Of a stretch of DNA of 64,000 bases, positions 37,557-46,645 are shown piece by piece; the first letter of the stretch is position 1, and each line of letters starts with the position of its first letter. Position numbers and translations under genes: made by a program. Origin of the DNA: Aureimonas jatrophae (GTDB taxonomy: Bacteria; Pseudomonadota; Alphaproteobacteria; Rhizobiales; Rhizobiaceae); the NCBI RefSeq assembly GCF_900104035.1, contig NZ_FNIT01000003.1, positions 412,816 through 476,815 of the forward strand. The letters are read 5' to 3'. The notes under the pieces were generated by a model. The model was not told the DNA's origin and did not search any database. It saw only the letters and a program-made list of their open reading frames with translations.

Positions 37557-37811
37557 ATGCCGGAGCGTGCACAGAATTTGCAGGATCTGTTTCTCAACAC
37601 AGTCCGAAAGCAGAAGATATCTCTCACGATTTTTTTGGTGAACGGCGTCAAATTGACGGGTGTTGTAACATCGTTCGATAATTTCTGCGTCTTGTTGCGT
37701 CGGGATGGGCATTCTCAACTTGTCTACAAGCACGCGATATCAACAATTATGCCATCGCAGCCAGTGAACATGTACGATGGCGACGAGGCTGCGACCGGGA
37801 AGCCCGATTGA
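37557..37811 (+). CDS. hfq: RNA chaperone Hfq
   Basis: Hfq forms a hexameric ring that pairs small RNAs with mRNAs. The 84-residue protein has Sm1 ([16 protein letters not shown], proximal uridine-binding Gln) and Sm2 with YKHAIST, which is the alphaproteobacterial form. The C-terminal tail is short. The TGA overlaps the TTG start of hflX by 4 bases, and both follow ntrYX as in other Hyphomicrobiales. Confidence 0.97.
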   Translation: MPERAQNLQDLFLNTVRKQKISLTIFLVNGVKLTGVVTSFDNFCVLLRRDGHSQLVYKHAISTIMPSQPVNMYDGDEAATGKPD

Positions 37812-39181
37812 CTGAGTGGACGAACGAACGGGAGCAGCGGGCACCTATCGAGCACCAGAGCCAGGCAACGCGGGCAGGGGTCTTCGTACCTCTTTTGAAG
37901 TTACGCGGGACTGGTGACGTCGAAGCACCGCGGCGGGCGGACGAAGATCGATTGCTCGAAGCGGAGGGCTTGGCGGCGGCGATCGATCTGGAGATCGTAG
38001 CGTGCGGTTTGATACCGGTTGCCAAGGTTCAGCCTGCGACTCTTCTCGGTAGCGGGAAGGTCGAGGAGCTGAAAGGACTCGTTGCGGCAGAGCACATCGG
38101 GTTGGTGATCATCGATCACCCGTTGACACCCGTTCAGCAGCGCAACCTCGAAAAAGAGCTGAATGCTAAGGTTCTCGATCGAACAGGTTTGATTCTCGAA
38201 ATTTTCGGTCGGCGGGCACGGACGAAGGAAGGGCGGCTCCAGGTCGAGCTTGCCCACCTTAACTATCAACGCGGTCGTCTGGTGCGCTCCTGGACACATT
38301 TGGAGCGGCAGCGCGGTGGTGCAGGATTTCTCGGCGGCCCGGGGGAGACGCAGATCGAGGCTGATCGGCGGCAACTGCAGGAGAAGATCAAGCGCCTCGA
38401 AAAGGAACTCGAACAGGTCCGTCGAACGCGCTCGCTGCATCGCTCCAAGCGCAAGAAAGCACCGCATCCCGTCATCGCGCTTGTCGGGTACACCAATGCA
38501 GGCAAGTCGACGCTCTTCAACCGCATCACCGGCGCAAACGTGCTCGCGAAAGACCTTCTGTTCGCGACGCTCGATCCGACGTTGCGACGCCTGACGCTTC
38601 CGCTCGGAACCGAAGTCATCTTCTCGGATACGGTCGGTTTCATTTCCGAATTGCCGACCCATCTTGTCGCCGCCTTCCGCGCAACCCTTGAGGAGGTTAT
38701 CGAGGCTGACCTGGTTCTGCACGTACGCGATATGTCCGATCCCGATGCGTTGGCGCAGGCCTCGGACGTCCGAAAAATCCTGGCCGATCTCGAAATCGAT
38801 GCAGATGACGCGGAACATGTGATCGAGGTCTGGAACAAGATCGATCGGTTGGACGAGGCGGGCCTTGCCCATCTAGAAGCAACAGCGGGATCGCACGGGC
38901 AAGGGCAGGCCGTTCATCTCGTATCGGCGATCACCGGCGATGGCGTTGAGACGCTTCTCGAAGACATTGAACACCGTATCGCCGGACGCGCTGACGCGTT
39001 GTACCTAGAAGTTCCTGCTGACAGCCTTCAGCTCCTGCCTTGGATCTACGAGAACGCCATAGTCCGCGAACGTATCGACCAAGAGGACGGAGGCGTCGGC
39101 CTGACGTTGAATGTCACACAGCAAGCCCATCGTGAGCTGTTACGGCTTGGAGGCCGTTATCCAAATGTGCGCATCACCTGA
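37808..39181 (+). CDS. hflX: Ribosome-associated GTPase HflX
   Basis: HflX is a GTPase that splits or rescues stalled ribosomes, notably in stress. The 457-residue protein has the N-terminal HflX domain ([28 protein letters not shown]), a coiled-coil linker with [12 protein letters not shown], and the GTPase domain from about residue 215 with G1 [14 protein letters not shown]3 DTVGFI and G4 NKID. Start is TTG overlapping the hfq stop. Its last 8 bases overlap the convergent mazG. Confidence 0.95.
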   Translation: MTEWTNEREQRAPIEHQSQATRAGVFVPLLKLRGTGDVEAPRRADEDRLLEAEGLAAAIDLEIVACGLIPVAKVQPATLLGSGKVEELKGLVAAEHIGLVIIDHPLTPVQQRNLEKELNAKVLDRTGLILEIFGRRARTKEGRLQVELAHLNYQRGRLVRSWTHLERQRGGAGFLGGPGETQIEADRRQLQEKIKRLEKELEQVRRTRSLHRSKRKKAPHPVIALVGYTNAGKSTLFNRITGANVLAKDLLFATLDPTLRRLTLPLGTEVIFSDTVGFISELPTHLVAAFRATLEEVIEADLVLHVRDMSDPDALAQASDVRKILADLEIDADDAEHVIEVWNKIDRLDEAGLAHLEATAGSHGQGQAVHLVSAITGDGVETLLEDIEHRIAGRADALYLEVPADSLQLLPWIYENAIVRERIDQEDGGVGLTLNVTQQAHRELLRLGGRYPNVRIT

Positions 39182-40049
39182 GCCCGTCAGAGTGTTTTGT
39201 CGTCTTCGCTTGCTGCCAAAGTGTTTCCTGCTCGGTTAAGCTGAGGGCTGACAGTGTCGTACCGCTTCGCGTTGCGCTATCTTCCATAGCAGCGAAGCGT
39301 CGCCGGAATTTCTGGACCGTTCCGCGCAAAGCTCCATCCGGGTCAAGCTCCAACCGGCGCGCAACATTCACTACGGTGAAGAGAACATCGCCCAACTCAT
39401 CACGACATGCGGCTACGTCTGCTGACGCCGCGGCCGATACGAGTTCGTCGGTTTCCTCACGGAGTTTTTCGATGATCGGCGGTAGCTCCGTCCAATCGAA
39501 GCCAACTTTTGCCGCTTTGGCTTGAACCCTTTGGGCGAGCATAAGGGACGGCATTGCGCCAGGGACGTCATCGAGGAGGTGACGGGTGGTCGCTGACGGT
39601 CGATGCCATTCACTTCCGCTCTCTAAGTCCGCAATGGACTCCGCTCGTGTCCGGGCCATTTGGCGTTCCTGCTTTTCGACGGCTTTGATGCGCTTCCATT
39701 GAACCTTCGCGGAGCGCGCGGAACGCGCGTCGGCATCGCCGAATACGTGAGGGTGGCGGCGGATCATTTTGCGCGTGATGGCCAAGACGACATCATCAAA
39801 CGTGAACAGTTCAAGCTCGGTCGCGAGTTGCGCGTGATAGACGACTTGGAGGAGCAAATCACCGAGTTCCTCGCATAGATCGATAGGGTCGCGACGCTCG
39901 ATGGCGTCAGCGACCTCGTAAGCTTCCTCCAACGTGTACGGCACAATGGTGTCGAAGCTCTGCTCGAGATCCCACGGGCAACCACCATCCGGCGCCCGTA
40001 AGGCACGCATGATTTCCACCAAGCGCGTGATATCGTTCGATGGCTGCAT
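39174..40049 (-). CDS. mazG: Nucleoside triphosphate pyrophosphohydrolase MazG
   Basis: MazG hydrolyses NTPs and non-canonical dNTPs to monophosphates, cleaning the nucleotide pool. The 291-residue protein has two tandem MazG domains: the first with CPWDLEQSFDTIVPYTLEEAYEV split as CPWDLEQ near residue 21 and EEAYEVADAI, and EELGDLLLQV; the second with EKLREETDEL and DELGDVLFTVV. Glu residues of both metal sites are present. It is convergent with hflX and is followed, upstream of its start, by the 324-base gap with the dif-like site. Confidence 0.95.
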   Translation of the reverse strand: MQPSNDITRLVEIMRALRAPDGGCPWDLEQSFDTIVPYTLEEAYEVADAIERRDPIDLCEELGDLLLQVVYHAQLATELELFTFDDVVLAITRKMIRRHPHVFGDADARSARSAKVQWKRIKAVEKQERQMARTRAESIADLESGSEWHRPSATTRHLLDDVPGAMPSLMLAQRVQAKAAKVGFDWTELPPIIEKLREETDELVSAAASADVAACRDELGDVLFTVVNVARRLELDPDGALRGTVQKFRRRFAAMEDSATRSGTTLSALSLTEQETLWQQAKTTKHSDGLR

Positions 40050-40226
40050 GTGAGCGTCCTTTCGATTGGTGAAGCGATGCCGATCGTTCGCTTGTCAACT
40101 TTTCGACTGTCAGTCCAAGTCGCGCAATCGGAACAGCATGCCCACGCGCGGCCACTTTGCTCTCGATCACATGCACCGGCAGGGGGGCTCGAGAGTTCAG
40201 TCCCAACCACCAACATCTTTACCTTT

Positions 40227-40254
40227 TTTTGGCATAATATGCATTATGGAACAT
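40227..40254 (+). other. dif-like Xer recombination site
   Basis: The 28-base site reads as an XerC-type half TTTTGGCATAA, a 6-base spacer TATGCA and an XerD-type half TTATGGAACAT. Compared with the E. coli dif halves GGTGCGCATAA and TTATGTTAAAT, 7 of 11 and 8 of 11 bases agree, including the inner CATAA/TTATG palindrome. It sits in the gap 40,050-40,373, which otherwise holds no gene I can support. dif is where XerCD resolve chromosome dimers near the replication terminus. That this is the true dif, rather than another Xer site or a chance palindrome, is not proven. Confidence 0.55.
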
Positions 40255-40373
40255 GATGTGAGGTGTCTGGTGGGTGTGGGCTAACTCGGCTGGTAGGCTA
40301 TGCCGAAGCCGCAGCGGAAATGTCCCCTGCCGAGTCTGAGATCGCCGTAACTGGGCGTACAGCGGACACGCCA

Positions 40374-41201
40374 TCAGGCTGCGTGAACTGACTCTATCGG
40401 AAAATCGACAATGAGGCCGTCATACGCTGGCCGAATATGCATCGGTAGATCACGACACAAGGTATCGTAGTCCAAAGGCGTGTGCATATGCGTGAGCAAT
40501 GCTCGTGGGATTGCCAGTCGATCGATCCAATCCAGCGCTTCGTTCAGCGAGAAGTGACTGGGATGCGGTCTATACTGAAGCGCGTCGACGACGATCAGCT
40601 CAGCGCCCGTGATCGAGTTCTGCGCTGGCACCGGGAAGTCGCTGACGTCGCTACAATATGCGATCGGGCCGATCCGGAAGCCGAGGGAATGGATCGCTCC
40701 ATGAACCTGCTGAAATGGCACCCAATCGATAGGCCCACCGGGCCCTTGGATGCGAAACGATGTGCCGGGACTGATTGCGCGATGACGCACGATCGGCGGA
40801 TATGAGCTGCCGGCAGGCGTACGGAAACAATAGGCGAACGCGTCGAACATGCGATCGAACGTCGCATGATCGGCATACAGGTCTATGAGGCTGCGCTGCT
40901 CGAGAACGTATCCTCGAAGATCATCAAGACCGTGGATATGATCTGCGTGTGGATGCGTCACGACGACACCGTCGAGCCGCGTCACGTCTGCGGCAAGCAT
41001 CTGCTCCCGGAAATCGGGACCACAGTCGATTGATACGCTCGTAGTCGCACCATCGGCTCGAATTCGTTGAACGAGCGCCGAGCACCGAAGCCGACGGTTC
41101 CGTGGCTGGCTTGGATCGCAGTTGCCCCAGTCTCCAGTGATGCGCGGAACACCTGGCGACGACCCACATCCCGATATCGTGAGACGGAGTCGGTCCGTCA
41201 C
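40374..41201 (-). CDS. MBL-fold metallohydrolase, PhnP-like
   Basis: A 275-residue metallo-beta-lactamase-fold hydrolase with the metal motif THPHADHIHGLDDL (HxHxDH), SIDCGPDFR before it, YCSDVSDF (metal-bridging Asp) and LLTHMHTPLDYD near the end. It resembles PhnP-type cyclic phosphodiesterases and rhizobial proteins found after tatD. No phn genes are nearby, so the substrate is probably not in C-P lyase metabolism. The start overlaps the tatD stop by 4 bases; it ends the rlpA-dac-tmk-holB-metG-tatD operon. Confidence 0.88.
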   Translation of the reverse strand: MTDRLRLTISGCGSSPGVPRITGDWGNCDPSQPRNRRLRCSALVQRIRADGATTSVSIDCGPDFREQMLAADVTRLDGVVVTHPHADHIHGLDDLRGYVLEQRSLIDLYADHATFDRMFDAFAYCFRTPAGSSYPPIVRHRAISPGTSFRIQGPGGPIDWVPFQQVHGAIHSLGFRIGPIAYCSDVSDFPVPAQNSITGAELIVVDALQYRPHPSHFSLNEALDWIDRLAIPRALLTHMHTPLDYDTLCRDLPMHIRPAYDGLIVDFPIESVHAA

Positions 41202-42007
41202 GACGAGGAACCTGTACGCGGATCCGGTACCTTTCGGAAAAGGCGGAAGAAGTTGTCGCTTGTAATCTTCCCGAGCTCATCGAGGCTCAAGCCAAGGGCG
41301 TCTGCCAGCCGGGTTGCCGTATGCACCACATGAGCCGGCTCGTTGCGCTTACCGCGATATGGCGGCGGCGCGAGGTAAGGCGCATCGGTTTCAATCAGAA
41401 GGCGATCGCGAGGCACCTCTGCTGCGATCTTTCTCAGTTCGTCGGACTTCGGAAACGCGGCAATACCCGAGAACGAAACGTACCCTCCCAACTCAACGCC
41501 GACCGCTGCCAACCTCGGACCTGACGAGAAGCAGTGCAGAATGAACGGGAAGGCACCCTTCCCGCTCTCCTCTACGAGCACAGCCTCCATGTCAGCATCA
41601 GCTGCACGCGCATGAATCACCAAGGGCAACTGAGTCTCTCGAGACGCTTCGATTTGCCGGCGAAAGACACTCATTTGCACGTCACGTGGGGTGCGATCGT
41701 AGTGATAATCCAGACCTGCCTCGCCGATCGCAACAACCCTCGGCTCCGATGACAACCGAATGTACTCGTCAACGGTACAATGCGGTTCCTCGGCCGCGTT
41801 GAGCGGATGCGTTCCGACACTTGCAAAGACGTTATCGTATCGTCGCGTGATGGCGAGCAGATCGGCAAAGCGGGCGACGCGTGTCGAGATTGTCACCAAG
41901 AGGCCAACGCCTGCTTGTCTGGCGCGCTCGACGATCGCGTCGCGATCCTCCGTGAAGTCGGCGAAGTCGAGGTGGCAATGGCTGTCCACCAGAAACAGAT
42001 CCGGCAT
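41198..42007 (-). CDS. tatD: TatD-family metal-dependent deoxyribonuclease
   Basis: TatD proteins are metal-dependent 3'-5' DNases of the amidohydrolase fold. The 269-residue protein opens with LVDSHCHLDF (metal His pair), has IGEAGLDYHYD (Glu), VIHARAADAD, and LIETDAPYLAPPPYRGKRNEP near the end as IETDAPYLAPPP. It starts 2 bases after metG. In rhizobia the holB-metG-tatD-MBL order is conserved. Confidence 0.94.
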   Translation of the reverse strand: MPDLFLVDSHCHLDFADFTEDRDAIVERARQAGVGLLVTISTRVARFADLLAITRRYDNVFASVGTHPLNAAEEPHCTVDEYIRLSSEPRVVAIGEAGLDYHYDRTPRDVQMSVFRRQIEASRETQLPLVIHARAADADMEAVLVEESGKGAFPFILHCFSSGPRLAAVGVELGGYVSFSGIAAFPKSDELRKIAAEVPRDRLLIETDAPYLAPPPYRGKRNEPAHVVHTATRLADALGLSLDELGKITSDNFFRLFRKVPDPRTGSSS

Positions 42008-42009
42008 TG

Positions 42010-43554
42010 TCAGGCCTGCGTATCCGCCTCGACATAGCGCGGGAAGATTCCGACCGGCGTCGGCAACGAGCGACCGAATTGGAGCATTCGCCCCTGCGAC
42101 AGCTCGACGAAAGCACGTTCCGTTTCTCCGACGGAAAGGAGGTCGAGTAGCTTCGACATTGCGTCCGGCATCACGGGCTGCAACAGAAGCGCCGCGCGGC
42201 GGACGACTTCGATGGTCACATACAGAACCGTTCCCATGCGAGCTGGGTCCGTCTTACGAAGAACCCAAGGCTCTTGTGCCGCAAAGTACCGATTGGCTTC
42301 GGAAACAACCGAAACGATAGCGGCGAGCATGACGTGGAGTTCCTGGCGGTCAATCGCGGCACGACAACGCTCAAGGAGAGTGCCACTCAGATCGAGAATG
42401 GCGTGGTCGGCTTCTGTCAGCTCGCCCGGAGTCGGCAAAACACCATCCAGGTTCTTGGCGATCATGGAGAGTGAGCGTTGCGCGAGGTTGCCAAGGTCAT
42501 TCGCAAGTTCCGAGTTCATGCGCGCGACGATGGCTTCATGCGAATAATTGCCGTCCTGACCGAACGGAACCTCCCGCAAAAGGAAGTAGCGGAACGCATC
42601 GAGCCCGTACGTGGCGATCAACGCCAGCGGATCGATGACGTTGCCGACCGACTTCGACATCTTCTCCCCTCGATTGAACAGGAAACCATGGACGAAGACG
42701 CGCTTCGGGAGCGGTATACCGGCGGACATGAGGAATGCAGGCCAATACACCGTGTGGAACCGTACAATGTCTTTACCGACGACATGTAAATTGGCCGGCC
42801 AAAAGCCGGACCGGTCGCCGCCATCGGGAAAGTCCGTCGCGGTCAGGTAGTTTGTGAGTGCATCCACCCACACGTACATGACGTGCCGCTCGTCGCCTGG
42901 AACGGGAATGCCCCAATCAAATGTCGTGCGAGAGATCGAGAGATCGCGAAGGCCGGAGCGAACGAAGCTCAAGACCTCGTTGCGCCGCTCGGTCGGCGCG
43001 ATGAAGTCCGGGTTCGCTTCGTAGAAAGCGAGCAAGCGGTCTCCATAAGTCGAAAGGCGAAAAAAGTAACTCTCCTCCTCGACCCACTCGACGGGTGTAC
43101 CTTGTGGTCCGAGGCGAACGCCCGCCTCGTTCAGCTTGGTTTCGTCTTCACCGTAGTAGGCTTCATCGCGGACGGAGTACCAGCCGGCGTAGGAGTCTTT
43201 AAAGATATCCCCCGCGGCCGCCATGCGGCGCCAAATCTCCTGGCAGGCTCGTCGATGGCGTTCTTGCGTCGTCCGCATGAAGTCGTCGTTGGAGCTGCCG
43301 ACGCGCCGGCCCATCTCCTCGAATTCGGCTGAGTTGCGATCAGCCAGTTCCTGCGGCGAGACACCCTGCGCCTTTGCCGTCTGCAACATTTTGATGCCAT
43401 GCTCGTCGGTTCCGGTGAGGAACAGAACATCGAACCCATCGAGACGCTTGAATCGCGCGATCACGTCCGTTGCGATCAACTCGTACGCATGCCCGATATG
43501 CGGCTTCCCATTCGGATAGGAGATCGCGGTCGTCAGATAGAAGCGTTCGGACAT
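42010..43554 (-). CDS. metG: Methionyl-tRNA synthetase
   Basis: MetG charges tRNA-Met. The start is ATG 43554 ([16 protein letters not shown]); upstream frame to 43599 is unused. The 514 residues show the HIGH motif in [10 protein letters not shown] and the KMSKS loop in [15 protein letters not shown]. The connective peptide lacks zinc-knuckle cysteines and there is no C-terminal tRNA-binding dimerisation domain, so it is the short alphaproteobacterial type. Second-last enzyme of the minus-strand operon. Confidence 0.96.
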   Translation of the reverse strand: MSERFYLTTAISYPNGKPHIGHAYELIATDVIARFKRLDGFDVLFLTGTDEHGIKMLQTAKAQGVSPQELADRNSAEFEEMGRRVGSSNDDFMRTTQERHRRACQEIWRRMAAAGDIFKDSYAGWYSVRDEAYYGEDETKLNEAGVRLGPQGTPVEWVEEESYFFRLSTYGDRLLAFYEANPDFIAPTERRNEVLSFVRSGLRDLSISRTTFDWGIPVPGDERHVMYVWVDALTNYLTATDFPDGGDRSGFWPANLHVVGKDIVRFHTVYWPAFLMSAGIPLPKRVFVHGFLFNRGEKMSKSVGNVIDPLALIATYGLDAFRYFLLREVPFGQDGNYSHEAIVARMNSELANDLGNLAQRSLSMIAKNLDGVLPTPGELTEADHAILDLSGTLLERCRAAIDRQELHVMLAAIVSVVSEANRYFAAQEPWVLRKTDPARMGTVLYVTIEVVRRAALLLQPVMPDAMSKLLDLLSVGETERAFVELSQGRMLQFGRSLPTPVGIFPRYVEADTQA

Positions 43555-43641
43555 GGGTCTTCTTGGGCTGGAGCGTACTTGTCTGCGGCCATAGCCCATT
43601 GCAGAGACCGCCTCAACGAAAGGTTGGCGGAGTTAGGTCGC

Positions 43642-44682
43642 CTACGTGTTCACCGATCGCTGGCGCACGTCGTGGAGGTTCTGAAAAAAGGACAGTATCA
43701 CCTGCTTGCGATCGAGGTTGTAGGCAGTCGCCTCGCGCCAGCGGGTCGTCTCCGATTGCCAGAGAGTTGCGATTGCGGCGGCATGCCTCGGCCGGGCGGC
43801 GAGCGCGTTGCGAGCCTCGTCGACCAGGTACGATGCAAAGGCGTCGAGCGCCAATGCGTAGGCAGACTCACGGCCTTTTTGGACGAGGCTGTCGGCCAAA
43901 GCTTGTATCGAGGTCCAATCCGGCTCCGAGGCCAGGACGAGACGCTCCGCGACGGATGCAATCTCCTGGCCCCCGTTGCGGAGCACGCCGAGTGCGCTGC
44001 GCACACTTCCACTCGATGAGATGACTGCGGCTCGAACCGCATCGTCACCATGGTCAGGATCCAACCGCTTCACGAGTGTCGTCACTTCGTTTGCTGTGAG
44101 CGGTTCGAACGGCAAGATGCGACAACGCGAACGGATAGTAGGCAGCAGGCGTCCGGCCGCATGGTTGCATATGAGAAAGAGGGACCGTGCTGGCGGCTCT
44201 TCCAACGTCTTGAGCAGCGCGTTGGCCGCACTTCGGTTCAGGTCGTCGGCAGGATCGATGATGGCGACACGCCAAGATCCACTGCTTGTCGAATGGAAGA
44301 AATGGTTGAGCCGCCGAATCTCGTCAACCGTGATCTGAGTCCGAAAACCTTCTCCCCGCTCGGCCGGCGGCCGCGCGAGGTGAAGCACCTGGGGGTGCGC
44401 AGCCTGTGCAATCTGCCGAACGACGGTAGAAGTCTCATCGAAGCGAAGAGCATCGCTGGTCCCCTCCGGTACGTCACCAGATATGAAACGTGCAAAGGCA
44501 ACGGCAGTCGTCGCTTTGCCGATGCCGGCAGGCCCCTGTAGTAGCCACGCGTGGTGCATACGGCCGGATGCAAAAGCCTCCGTGAGCTCGTTCCATTGCG
44601 CTGCCCGCCCCATTAGGGAGACGTTCGCCGTCGGCGGTGGAATGCCGTCGAGATCGTCGTGGTTTGCCTCAGCCTCGATCAT
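43642..44682 (-). CDS. holB: DNA polymerase III subunit delta-prime
   Basis: Delta-prime is the stator of the clamp loader at the replication fork. The 346-residue AAA+ protein has Walker A LLQGPAGIGKATTAVAFAR (GPAGIGKA), sensor 1 region VAIIDPADDLNRSAANALLKTLEE as NALLKTLEEPP, and SRCRILPFEPL, the SRC motif. It lacks an obvious zinc module between Walker A and B. The start overlaps tmk by 4 bases, as in many proteobacteria. Confidence 0.93.
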   Translation of the reverse strand: MIEAEANHDDLDGIPPPTANVSLMGRAAQWNELTEAFASGRMHHAWLLQGPAGIGKATTAVAFARFISGDVPEGTSDALRFDETSTVVRQIAQAAHPQVLHLARPPAERGEGFRTQITVDEIRRLNHFFHSTSSGSWRVAIIDPADDLNRSAANALLKTLEEPPARSLFLICNHAAGRLLPTIRSRCRILPFEPLTANEVTTLVKRLDPDHGDDAVRAAVISSSGSVRSALGVLRNGGQEIASVAERLVLASEPDWTSIQALADSLVQKGRESAYALALDAFASYLVDEARNALAARPRHAAAIATLWQSETTRWREATAYNLDRKQVILSFFQNLHDVRQRSVNT

Positions 44683-45386
44683 GCGATGGTTGGAACCGAC
44701 ATGTCAGAGGATGCCTGCAACCGTTGGCTGACCGCATTCATAATGCTGCTGGCGACGGTATCGGCGTCTTGTTGCGCGTCTATGACGACAAACCTATGCG
44801 GTTCGGCACGTGCGATCGCGAGGAAGCCCTGACGCCGTGCCTCATGCCGCTCGAGCGCTTCCCGCTCGAAGCGATCCACGACTCCATCCCGGCCGCGGCG
44901 AGCACTGGCGCGTGCGAGTCCCATCGCCGCAGGGAGATCGAGGAGTATGGTGAGTGAAGGTCGAATGTCTTCCAAGACGGCATCCTCGACAATGCGAAGA
45001 AACTCTGCGTCCGCTCCTGCTGCAAGCCCCTGATAGACGCGGGTCGAATCGTGGAATCGGTCGCAGAGTACGATGGCGCCGCGCAACAGCGCGGGACGAA
45101 TGACGAGTTCGATATGGTCCAAGCGCGCCGCAGCGAACAAGAGTGCCTCGGTTTCCGTACCGAGGGTTTCCGCGGCACCCGATAGAACAAGCGTTCGTAT
45201 CGCGTCGGCGCCCTGTGTGCCGCCAGGCTCACGCGTTGAAACGAGATCGTAGCCTCGCCCACGAAGCCAATCCGCAAGACGCGTGATTTGTGTCGTCTTC
45301 CCAGCGCCTTCCCCGCCTTCAAAGGTTACGAACAGGCCCTCACCTCTTCCGACGGTCGTTTCGACAGTCACAATTTCCGGATCCAT
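44679..45386 (-). CDS. tmk: Thymidylate kinase
   Basis: Tmk phosphorylates dTMP to dTDP. The 235-residue protein carries the P-loop FEGGEGAGKTTQ near residue 23, TREPGGTQGADAIR with the DR-type base-binding region, and CDRFHDSTRVYQG. The N-terminal ~17 residues before the P-loop strand are longer than usual; the ATG at 45386 lies inside the end of the dac gene (19-base overlap), and no better internal start is obvious. Confidence 0.95.
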   Translation of the reverse strand: MDPEIVTVETTVGRGEGLFVTFEGGEGAGKTTQITRLADWLRGRGYDLVSTREPGGTQGADAIRTLVLSGAAETLGTETEALLFAAARLDHIELVIRPALLRGAIVLCDRFHDSTRVYQGLAAGADAEFLRIVEDAVLEDIRPSLTILLDLPAAMGLARASARRGRDGVVDRFEREALERHEARRQGFLAIARAEPHRFVVIDAQQDADTVASSIMNAVSQRLQASSDMSVPTIA

Positions 45387-46555
45387 CCGAAAGCGATCTC
45401 TTGCGCGGCATCCATGGCACGCATCGAGAACGTGCCTTGATGGATTGTCTTGCCGGCGAAGAGTTCCGTATCGAGAGCCGGTTTTCCATCAATCGTTATA
45501 TGCAATGTTCCAACCCGGGCGTTCTGCTCAACCGGAGCATGCAAGGGTCCGTCGTAGCGGATTTCGGCACGAACGAGATCGGGTCGACCTTTCGGCACGA
45601 AGGCAACGACATCGCTCTTCACCAGAAGCGGAACCGACGTTTCGAAACCACCAAAAACGTTGGCGGTGCCGACAGGCAGGATCTGTGTGAAGAGAATACG
45701 GCGCTCGAAACTATCACGCGCCCATGCCAGCAGCCGTTCTGTTTCCTTCGTTCGGACGGCATCGCTCGTCAAACCACTCAGGACAGCGATAGTCCCGCGC
45801 GGCCCGTCTTCGGCCAGGGCGGCAATCGAATATCCCTGGCCTTCCGCGAACCCTGTCGCCAGACCCGTGGCATTGCTTGTGCCACGCAAGAGTGGGTTGC
45901 GGTTTCGCTGGAGGATCTTGTTCCATTCGAATTCGGGCTGAGCGTAGATGCCGTACCATGCGGGGTAGTCTTGGCGCATACGCAGCGATAATTGCGCGAC
46001 ATCCCGAGCCGTCGTGAACTGTCCTTCAGCCGGGAGCCCGGTTGCGTTCACAAAATGGCTGTCCGCCAAGCCAATCTCGCTGGCGCGCTCATTCATGCGA
46101 ACCGCGAATGCACTCTCGGTTCCAGCGATGCCTTCGCCGAGAATGATCGCCGCATCGTTCGCCCCCTGAACCATGACGCCGCGTAGAAGCGCGTCGACTG
46201 GAACGGTCGACCGCACAGCAGCAAACATCGTCGCCGTACGAGATGGTGCGCCACCGGACCGCCAGGCATGATCCGAGACGGGAAACGCGGTCTGCGCTGT
46301 CACCTCGCCCTTGTCCAGCGCACTGAGAACCGTTTCAACGGTCATGATTTTTGCGAGAGATGCAGGCTCGAACCGCTCGCTGGCAGACTTTTCGAAAAGG
46401 ACAGTTCCTGTTTCGACATCGAGAACCAGCGCAGTCGTTGCTGGCGTTTCGATCGCAAACGGCTTGTCGTCCTGTGCGAGGGTCACCGCTGGTGACACCA
46501 CCAGAACGCCGGCAAACATCAACGCGATACAGCGTCGACCGTCTGCTTTCATCAT
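45368..46555 (-). CDS. Penicillin-binding D-Ala-D-Ala carboxypeptidase family (S11) with altered motifs
   Basis: S11 carboxypeptidases trim the terminal D-Ala from peptidoglycan peptides in the periplasm. The 395-residue protein from ATG 46555 has a signal peptide (CIALMFAGVLVVSPAVTLA, cut before QDD), the first active-site motif SLAK at residues 66-69 and the usual fold, including WNKILQRNRNPLL and the PBP5-C-like domain at the end. However, the second motif SxN reads GAN (131-133) and the third, KTG, reads ATG (233-235; codon GCG). The change is in the DNA as given. It may be an inactive or regulatory homologue. It lies between rlpA and tmk. Confidence 0.87.
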   Translation of the reverse strand: MMKADGRRCIALMFAGVLVVSPAVTLAQDDKPFAIETPATTALVLDVETGTVLFEKSASERFEPASLAKIMTVETVLSALDKGEVTAQTAFPVSDHAWRSGGAPSRTATMFAAVRSTVPVDALLRGVMVQGANDAAIILGEGIAGTESAFAVRMNERASEIGLADSHFVNATGLPAEGQFTTARDVAQLSLRMRQDYPAWYGIYAQPEFEWNKILQRNRNPLLRGTSNATGLATGFAEGQGYSIAALAEDGPRGTIAVLSGLTSDAVRTKETERLLAWARDSFERRILFTQILPVGTANVFGGFETSVPLLVKSDVVAFVPKGRPDLVRAEIRYDGPLHAPVEQNARVGTLHITIDGKPALDTELFAGKTIHQGTFSMRAMDAAQEIAFGWIRKL

Positions 46556-46645
46556 GCGTCCGCCGTTTTCTCGTCGAAACTCATCCATCGCCCAACTTAG
46601 CAGATATGATCGCATCGGACAGCGCTGCCGCGGCGTCGGACGTTC

